11,653 nt of DNA. It comes from an uncultured bacterium (GTDB lineage Bacteria > Bacteroidota > Bacteroidia > Chitinophagales > CAIOSU01). A model generated the notes under the pieces. That model was not told the origin of the DNA and did not search any database. It saw only the letters and a list, made by a program, of their open reading frames with translations. Position numbers and translations under genes: made by a program. Shown piece by piece: positions 6,983 to 11,653 of the stretch. Position 1 is the first letter of the stretch. Each line of letters starts with the position of its first letter. The stretch covers positions 1 to 11,653 of the forward strand of contig CAIOSU010000010.1 in assembly GCA_903861055.1 (NCBI GenBank), read 5' to 3'.

Positions 6983-7012
6983 AAAAAAGTTGCCCCAAAA
7001 CGTAACTTTTTT
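6983..7012. promoter_or_regulatory. Inverted repeat next to the -35 box of the small ORF
   Basis: AAAAAAGTT (6983-6991) pairs with AACTTTTTT (7004-7012), extendable by one G-T pair, with an inner CCCCAAAACG loop. The right arm ends one base before the TTGACA box at 7014. It could be an operator for the promoter. As a terminator it would have a weak, AT-rich stem and the strong terminator at 6836 would make it redundant. Confidence 0.4.
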
Positions 7013-7013
7013 C

Positions 7014-7042
7014 TTGACACCCTTTCTGCCTTGGTGTATATT
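7014..7042 (+). promoter_or_regulatory. Promoter of the small membrane-protein ORF
   Basis: TTGACA (7014-7019) and TATATT (7037-7042) are separated by 17 bp, a sigma-70-like arrangement. Read as a Bacteroidota promoter, TTG is followed after 20 bp by TATATTGA, close to TAnnTTTG. The ATG at 7072 lies 29 bp downstream of the -10 box. This is the best-formed promoter in the window. Confidence 0.65.
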
Positions 7043-7071
7043 GACCCTTGTAACGCTTAAATCACTGAAGG

Positions 7072-7194
7072 ATGACAAAGGCAATAGCACAAAACGGAAA
7101 AGCAATTAGCGGATATTTTCTTACCAATATTGGTTGGGAAGGATTTGTAGGATTGTTCTTGGTTAGTGGTTTCCTTATCTTCGGTCAATTGTAA
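7072..7194 (+). CDS. Small hydrophobic protein, 40 residues, unrecognised
   Basis: ATG at 7072 is followed by 39 further sense codons and TAA at 7192-7194. The product begins MTKAIAQNGKAISGYFLTNI and ends with an uncharged segment (about residues 24-40, GFVGLFLVSGFLIFGQL) long enough for one membrane helix. The N-terminus has Lys3 and Lys10 and the only acidic residue is Glu23, so an N-in orientation fits the positive-inside rule. AAGG lies immediately before the ATG, too close for a normal ribosome site. Support comes from the well-placed promoter upstream, an independent terminator before that, and a location otherwise empty of genes. I recognise no family. It could be a small membrane regulator or a toxin-like peptide, or not a gene at all. 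Confidence 0.5.
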   Translation: MTKAIAQNGKAISGYFLTNIGWEGFVGLFLVSGFLIFGQL

Positions 7195-7235
7195 AAAACT
7201 CGGCCGCCACTGCCGCCCTAGCATCGGCCATCATA

Positions 7236-7874
7236 CTACTGGGCATTAATTTGTTGCACCAATCGGTCCAATAACTGCACAGGGCCAGCAGGAAACCAAG
7301 TTTCAAGCATAAGTTTAGTAATTGGGCCCTTTGGCGAAAACTTTCCAGTAATTGTTAGCTCAACCACCCCTGCCGCGCTTTCAACAAAATGATACTTTGA
7401 ATCGCTAATACTCATGCGCTCCTCGCCTTGCAAGGGATAGGCATTGGGTTTGGCTACCGCCGTTACCACCAATTCTTTTGCTGTTCTTGAAACGCTCACC
7501 TGCTGCACACAGTCGGCATTAGGCATTGGCCAAGGCACATCCATAAATAAATAAATGAGCCACTCGCTTGCAGAGATGGTGCTAACGGTTTTAGATACCA
7601 CCGTGTTATCCAAAAAGGTTTTATAGTTGGCTGAGCTTCTCAAAAACTTCTCTGCCTTGTCAAGCCTAACATTTACCGTTCCTTTCACCCAATATTCGGC
7701 CATCACGGCATCTTCATTGCCTTGCAGCGCTTCAACCTTATACTTTAACTGCACTTTGCCGTTTTTGGCAGTTGTCTGTTTCCAACCCGATGCTTGACCC
7801 CAAGCCAACATAGGTAAAGTTATAAGCAAGGCAAACAATAACTGGCTCGCTGCTTTGGGTATGTTCAATTTCAT
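7236..7874 (-). CDS. Exported START/SRPBCC-like lipid-binding domain protein
   Basis: Starting at 7874 the product is 212 residues with a signal peptide (MKLNIPKAAS, hydrophobic LLFALLITLPMLAWG, cleavage near Gln27). An upstream in-frame ATG at 7922 would put 16 polar residues before the signal and is less likely. The mature part has the feel of a START/SRPBCC domain: an early segment reading WKQTTAKNGKVQLKYKVE, then AEYWVKGTVNVRLDKAEKFL, a DVPWPMPNADCV turn, VVELTITGKFSPKG, and a C-terminal amphipathic helix (about 190-210, LMLETWFPAGPVQLLDRLVQQI). START domains hold lipids or other hydrophobic ligands in a cavity. Export to the periplasm is notable for the fold. It is convergent with the small ORF (41-bp gap) and close to lipid-modifying genes, but no ligand can be assigned. 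Confidence 0.72.
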   Translation of the reverse strand: MKLNIPKAASQLLFALLITLPMLAWGQASGWKQTTAKNGKVQLKYKVEALQGNEDAVMAEYWVKGTVNVRLDKAEKFLRSSANYKTFLDNTVVSKTVSTISASEWLIYLFMDVPWPMPNADCVQQVSVSRTAKELVVTAVAKPNAYPLQGEERMSISDSKYHFVESAAGVVELTITGKFSPKGPITKLMLETWFPAGPVQLLDRLVQQINAQ

Positions 7875-8141
7875 GTTATGCTTGGTTTGTAACCACCGAG
7901 ATATTAAGGGTGCAAAGTTCATCTTTTCGCCGTCAAAAAGTATGCCTTATTTGTTAATACTGCTGGTAAAAACCGCAAATAATTGCATTTTGTTCCGTCA
8001 ATTAGGACCAGCCATTTACTTTTCGACAAATATGCCCCAACTACCTTTTAAGACACTAAAAAACCAAAAAACAAGAGTTTATAGGCCCTAAGGCCAACAT
8101 TTGCGCAATTACTCATTAACTTGTGGGCAAAGTAAAATACC

Positions 8142-9083
8142 GTGAAAAAAGTTTTAATTATTGTGGGCGTTGTGGTCATGCTTGTGTTGGGTACTACATC
8201 ATATGCCTTGTTTTTCCGCGAAAACTTAGTACTAAGCAAGGCAGAGGCTAAAGCAAAATACAGCACTGCAGCCTCGTATTTTATGCAATGGCGCGATACT
8301 GAGGTGCACTATACCGACGAAGGCGAAGGCGTCCCTGTGTTGATGATACATGGCTTCGGTGGCAACTTTACCAACTTTGATACGTTAGCCAGCATCATGA
8401 AAGCCAAGTACCGCGTAATTAGGGTTGACTTGCCTGGCTTTGGACTATCTGATTTGCCCGAGCAAAACGATTCGTTAACGACATTGTACCGCGATTTCTT
8501 AAGTGACTTAATCGATACCTTGCATATTGATAGCCTATATGCGGTGGGCAATAGCCTTGGCGGATGGATGAGCTGGGAACTGGCCGCCAACAAGCCCGAT
8601 AAGGTGAAAGGACTTGTGTTGCTGAACAGCGCCGGATATGAGCTGGAAAAGGTAAAGAGCAATATTGGCCGTATGGATTTGCTGGATAACACCTTCGCGC
8701 GAAAATTGGCTGAGCGAGGCTTGCCCGTATCGCTATCTATGCAAAACGCCCAACGATTAATGACGGAATGGGAAACCCCAAACCCGGCTGGTGTGGCCGT
8801 AAACAACGCCCTGCTAAACCGTGAAGGAAACCTTGGCAACATGATTACGTTAGCTAACAGCGGCATAACACCCGATACGGCCAAATTAACCACCATACAA
8901 TGTCCTACCCTAGTTATTTGGGGTAAATACGACATAATAGTACCGGTAGAGCATGTGGCCAAATTTACACGCGATATACCCAATACTTTGGCTATAGTGT
9001 ACGATACTTGCGGCCATATACCGCAAATTGAATACCCACAACGCGTGGCTAAGGATATTGAAACGTTTCTATCGGCTCAATAA
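8142..9083 (+). CDS. Membrane-anchored alpha/beta-hydrolase
   Basis: The 313-residue protein starts at a GTG (8142). Residues 4-24 form an N-terminal membrane anchor or uncleaved signal, so the catalytic domain probably faces the periplasm. The hydrolase core is complete: HGFGG oxyanion loop (His70), DLPGFGLSD (96-104), nucleophile elbow GNSLGG with Ser138, acid Asp264 in GKYDIIVP, and His292 in CGHIPQIE. A cap domain lies between about 170 and 245. Such enzymes hydrolyse esters, lactones or similar bonds; the substrate is not evident. The gene is convergent with the Baeyer-Villiger monooxygenase, ending 23 bp from it. Esterase and BVMO are a known functional pairing because the hydrolase cleaves the ester that the BVMO makes, but here the two are on opposite strands and probably in different compartments. 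Confidence 0.9.
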   Translation: MKKVLIIVGVVVMLVLGTTSYALFFRENLVLSKAEAKAKYSTAASYFMQWRDTEVHYTDEGEGVPVLMIHGFGGNFTNFDTLASIMKAKYRVIRVDLPGFGLSDLPEQNDSLTTLYRDFLSDLIDTLHIDSLYAVGNSLGGWMSWELAANKPDKVKGLVLLNSAGYELEKVKSNIGRMDLLDNTFARKLAERGLPVSLSMQNAQRLMTEWETPNPAGVAVNNALLNREGNLGNMITLANSGITPDTAKLTTIQCPTLVIWGKYDIIVPVEHVAKFTRDIPNTLAIVYDTCGHIPQIEYPQRVAKDIETFLSAQ

Positions 9084-9106
9084 TTACGACGGCTTTATCC
9101 TAAACC

Positions 9107-10570
9107 CTACCTATACTCTAAGTACTTATCGTTTACGCCGCTCCATTTCAGCGACATTAAATCGCGCACATAGTTTTGGTATACTTTCCAAGGGTGCTTT
9201 GATCCTTGCTTAGGCAGCATATCGGCAGCGCGTAGCACATATCCCGCGCTAAAATCCAATAGTGGCTCTGAAGTAAAGGCTTCGCTATCAAATCGCGGTG
9301 TTACCACATCATGGTTATGAGCCGCCATATAGCGCAGCACTTTGGTTACAAACTGCAGGCTCAGGTCGCATTTCAGCGTCCACGAGGCATTGGTGTAACC
9401 CACCGTAAAAGCAAAGTTTGGTATATCGCTAAACATTACCCCTCGGTATGCGTGGGTTTTGCCAGGGTCAACCAACGAACCATTCCGGTGCATGGTCATG
9501 CCACCCAGCAATTGTACTTTCAGCCCTGTGGCGGTTACTATTAAGTCAGCGTCCAATTGCGCACCTGATTTCAACAGTATACCCTTCGGCGTAAACCGTT
9601 CTATTTGGTCAGTTACGATATTGGCACTACCCTCACGTATAGCGCTGAATAAATCTGCATCGGGTATGAGGCACATGCGCTGGTCCCAAGGGTTGTATGG
9701 TGGGTCAAAGTGCTTTTGCTCGTAGGCGTTACCAATACTCTTTTCCGCGCCTTTCTGAATCAACCGCCGCATGGTTTGGGGCCACCTCTTCGAAAAATTG
9801 AACACGCCAATAGCTAGCATAATGTTCTTCCATCTAATCATGCTATAAGCCAACTTCTCTGGCAATACCTTTTTAAGTGCACTGGCTATCTTATCGGTGC
9901 CGGGCACGGCTGCAATATAAGTAGGTGTGCGCTGCAACATGGTTACATGGGTTGCTTTCTTGGCCAACTCAGGTACCAAGGTTACCGCTGTAGCACCACT
10001 GCCTATTACAATCACTTTTTTGTTGGCATAGTCCACATCTGTTGTCCATTGTTGCGGATGAATAATTTGCCCTTCGAACGTATCCTTACCCGCAAACTCA
10101 GGCAAGTAGCCGCTTTTGTAATCGTAGTAGCCGCTGCACATGGTCAAAAAACGGCATTGCAACAGTGTGTAAGGCACTTGGTCGTTGGGTGCTAGGGTTA
10201 TAGTCCAACGCTTCTCGGCATCGCTCCACGAGGCATCAATTACTTTATGGTGGTACTGTATTTTTTTATCGATGCCGAATTTGGCAGCCGTATCCTTTAT
10301 GTATTGCAATATAGCCGGGCCGTCGGCCAAGGTTTTATCGCTTTTCCAGGGGTTGAACGGGAACCCGAGCGTGTACATATCCGAATCGGAGCGGATGCCG
10401 GGGTACTTAAACAAATCCCACGTGCCGCCCATGCTGGCGCGGCTCTCCAAGATGGCAAAAGACTTGTCGGGGCATTCGTTTTGCAAATGGTAGCCCGCCC
10501 CAATACCCGATAGGCCTGCGCCTACCACTATTACATCGTAAAAAGGAACGCTTTTGGGTGAAGTGCTCAT
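9107..10570 (-). CDS. EthA-like type I Baeyer-Villiger flavin monooxygenase
   Basis: The 487-residue protein has the FAD motif GAGLSG (17-22), the NADPH motif GSGATA (190-195), the motif GGTWDLFKYPGIRSD (48-62), and the type I BVMO fingerprint FEGQIIHPQQW (165-175). The residue after the fingerprint Trp is Thr instead of the usual Pro or Asp. Length and many blocks (WDLFKYPGIRSDSDMYTLGF, HYNPWDQR-like YNPWDQR, VGYTNASWTLKCDL) match my memory of mycobacterial EthA (about 489 residues). It would use NADPH and O2 to insert oxygen next to a ketone carbonyl, or oxidise S/N atoms, in the cytosol. There is no signal peptide. A TATATTTG box lies just upstream. It is convergent with the alpha/beta hydrolase. 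Close to certain as a family call; the natural substrate is unknown. Confidence 0.93.
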   Translation of the reverse strand: MSTSPKSVPFYDVIVVGAGLSGIGAGYHLQNECPDKSFAILESRASMGGTWDLFKYPGIRSDSDMYTLGFPFNPWKSDKTLADGPAILQYIKDTAAKFGIDKKIQYHHKVIDASWSDAEKRWTITLAPNDQVPYTLLQCRFLTMCSGYYDYKSGYLPEFAGKDTFEGQIIHPQQWTTDVDYANKKVIVIGSGATAVTLVPELAKKATHVTMLQRTPTYIAAVPGTDKIASALKKVLPEKLAYSMIRWKNIMLAIGVFNFSKRWPQTMRRLIQKGAEKSIGNAYEQKHFDPPYNPWDQRMCLIPDADLFSAIREGSANIVTDQIERFTPKGILLKSGAQLDADLIVTATGLKVQLLGGMTMHRNGSLVDPGKTHAYRGVMFSDIPNFAFTVGYTNASWTLKCDLSLQFVTKVLRYMAAHNHDVVTPRFDSEAFTSEPLLDFSAGYVLRAADMLPKQGSKHPWKVYQNYVRDLMSLKWSGVNDKYLEYR

Positions 10571-10587
10571 ATCGGTTGGGTTGTAAC

Positions 10588-10595
10588 CAAATATA
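10588..10595 (-). promoter_or_regulatory. Candidate -7 box for the monooxygenase gene
   Basis: On the minus strand TATATTTG fits TAnnTTTG exactly and ends 17 bp before the ATG at 10570, which would leave a very short leader. No clear TTG lies at the expected upstream distance, so this is a half-site only. Confidence 0.35.
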
Positions 10596-10665
10596 AGCGT
10601 TTATGCGGAAAAGTGGAGAGAGCGTTCTAGCGTTTTACCTTGTTTTTTCATTCGCCATCAAAACC

Positions 10666-10704
10666 ATTGTTGGCGGAATGCAACTGTAGCACTCAGCCAA
10701 CAAT
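10666..10704. repeat. 9-bp inverted repeat in the divergent spacer
   Basis: ATTGTTGGC (10666-10674) and GCCAACAAT (10696-10704) are perfect reverse complements with a 21-bp loop. They lie in the 238-bp spacer between the divergent monooxygenase and lipoprotein genes, where no transcript should end. A binding site for a regulator of either gene is possible; chance is not excluded. Confidence 0.4.
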
Positions 10705-10752
10705 AGCTTTCTTACCGCTTACAAAGCCAAACGTGCCATTCACAAAAGCAAC

Positions 10753-10783
10753 TTGACAAGCTCGCGCCACAGTATGTATTTTG
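10753..10783 (+). promoter_or_regulatory. Candidate promoter for the partial lipoprotein gene
   Basis: TTGACA (10753-10758) is followed after 18 bp by TATTTT, and TTG is followed after 21 bp by TATTTTG, one base shorter than TAnnTTTG. The ATG at 10809 lies 25 bp downstream of the -7 box. It resembles the promoter of the small ORF at 7014. Confidence 0.45.
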
Positions 10784-10808
10784 TACCTTCATAAAAAGTA
10801 TAACTACC

Positions 10809-11653
10809 ATGAAACACTTAACAATAATAATTTTTTTGTCTATCCTTTTGTTTGCCAGCTGCCAAAAACCCAATGACCTAGCCCCGGGCAAGGACATCAG
10901 CTACACCCAAGGCGATTTTGTGAACAACGAGGCCATAATGCCCGGTGCCGAAAAAGCAGGCAATCGCAAAAGCGACTTGAAAGTGGTTATCCGCAAGGTG
11001 AACAACGCCGAGAATACTTACCGCCTGGTATTGAAAGTGGATTCGGTGGCGCTGAATGCAAGTGCCACAGAACTAGACCCTAAATTTGAGCCGATTTATT
11101 CGCTCGACTTGGAGCCTAGGGTCCTCGCTGGCCTAACCATACCCAACCCAACCAACCCCGATGTAGACCAAGTTATTTTTACCAAAGAGCAAATGGTTTT
11201 TAGGAAAACCACCGAAAACGGCTACTTTGTATACGTAAGCGACCCGTTTAAAACCACCGTTAACTTCGACTACGAACTGGTAGGTATTGAGTATGCCATT
11301 GAACTAAAAAGCAACGGCCTTCCGCTAGTAATTAGCGACAAAGCCGAATACTTTATACTGCCCGGCGGCAAAAGCATTGAGCAGGCCCCAGAGGTAGCAC
11401 GAGAAAAACCGACAAGACTTGCTCAAGTAGGGGGCAACGAACAACTAAAATTTGGTTTGGTAGTAGGTAACGACCCCGTTGGAGAAGTTAATAAAGTAAC
11501 ATTTGAAGGTAGCCTAATTGGCACCGATGCCAACCAAAAACCTTTGGAGCTGAAAGTACAAACAACCCTTGCAAAAACCGCAAGCAGCAGCATTGGCGTT
11601 AGCGCTTGGGCCAACGAAGGTTGCCTTTCTTATCTTGACAACAGCACTACCCC
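10809..11653 (+). CDS. Unrecognised lipoprotein, 3' end beyond the window
   Basis: An open frame runs from ATG 10809 to the window edge without a stop, giving at least 281 residues. It begins MKHLTIIIFLSILLFASCQK, a short lipoprotein signal with the lipidated Cys at residue 18, so the mature protein is anchored in the envelope. The rest alternates polar and hydrophobic residues (for example LKVVIRKV, YRLVLKVDSVAL, TVNFDYELVGIEYAIELK), which suggests beta-sandwich or beta-rich folding. A single mature cysteine apart from the anchor appears late (ANEGCLSY). I recognise no family. Codon use resembles its neighbours, and a promoter-like pair of boxes precedes it. It is divergent from the monooxygenase gene. 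Confidence 0.8.
   Translation, partial: MKHLTIIIFLSILLFASCQKPNDLAPGKDISYTQGDFVNNEAIMPGAEKAGNRKSDLKVVIRKVNNAENTYRLVLKVDSVALNASATELDPKFEPIYSLDLEPRVLAGLTIPNPTNPDVDQVIFTKEQMVFRKTTENGYFVYVSDPFKTTVNFDYELVGIEYAIELKSNGLPLVISDKAEYFILPGGKSIEQAPEVAREKPTRLAQVGGNEQLKFGLVVGNDPVGEVNKVTFEGSLIGTDANQKPLELKVQTTLAKTASSSIGVSAWANEGCLSYLDNSTT

Noticed and set aside
7855..8091. 78-codon plus-strand ORF across the start of the START-like gene
   Set aside because: It overlaps the signal-peptide coding region antisense, has no promoter or plausible domain, and mixed composition.
8309..8983. 224-codon ORF antisense to the alpha/beta hydrolase
   Set aside because: The sense strand encodes a complete hydrolase with all catalytic residues; the antisense product is Ser/Pro/Leu-rich with no recognisable motif.
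10603..10689. 28-codon ORF with a hydrophobic stretch between the monooxygenase and lipoprotein genes
   Set aside because: It is very short and overlaps the inverted repeat, with no promoter assigned to it; nothing supports translation.
10712..10897. 61-codon minus-strand ORF over the lipoprotein gene start
   Set aside because: It covers the antisense of the lipoprotein signal peptide and promoter; the plus-strand reading is far better supported.

Overview
The window looks like a chromosomal piece of a Bacteroidota bacterium (roughly Chitinophagales, Sphingobacteriales or Cytophagales, not resolvable further here). The reasons are a DUF6029-type outer-membrane protein paired with an Omp28-type lipoprotein, several Sec and lipoprotein signal peptides with little Shine-Dalgarno signal, promoter-like TAnnTTTG boxes, and low-complexity intergenic repeats of a kind I recall from Bacteroidota genomes. 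Family names below come from reading the translations and from memory; no search was run.

Left part (1-3368): a heptamer tandem repeat (101-211), interrupted by a perfect 20-bp palindrome, abuts the stop codon of an Omp28-like lipoprotein gene. That gene lies directly downstream of a DUF6029 beta-barrel gene on the minus strand. Divergent from them is a secreted TlpA-like thioredoxin. All three products carry or could form cysteine pairs (CxxC, CX4C, WCGPC), which suggests an envelope thiol-redox group.

Middle part (3367-6874): an AATTTGAAA-type repeat separates the TlpA gene from a convergent short-chain dehydrogenase/reductase. A 377-bp intergenic region with three copies of TTACAATA precedes a two-gene operon, closed by a strong hairpin terminator. 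The operon encodes a histidine-box lipid desaturase and a SAM-dependent methyltransferase of the cyclopropane-fatty-acid synthase superfamily. The methyltransferase reads much more like the fungal sphingolipid C9-methyltransferase subgroup than like classical E. coli Cfa. This desaturase-methyltransferase pair is the most interesting system here: it could make a methyl-branched or cyclopropanated membrane lipid, possibly a sphingolipid.

Right part (6983-11653): a well-formed promoter drives a 40-codon ORF for a small hydrophobic protein. It is followed by an exported START/SRPBCC-like lipid-binding protein (minus), a membrane-anchored alpha/beta hydrolase (plus) and, convergent with the hydrolase, an EthA-like type I Baeyer-Villiger monooxygenase (minus). 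The last gene is an unrecognised lipoprotein that runs off the right edge. SDR, BVMO and hydrolase could form an alcohol-ketone-ester-acid route, but they are not one operon, so this is inference. No tRNA, rRNA, CRISPR array, transposase or phage gene was seen.
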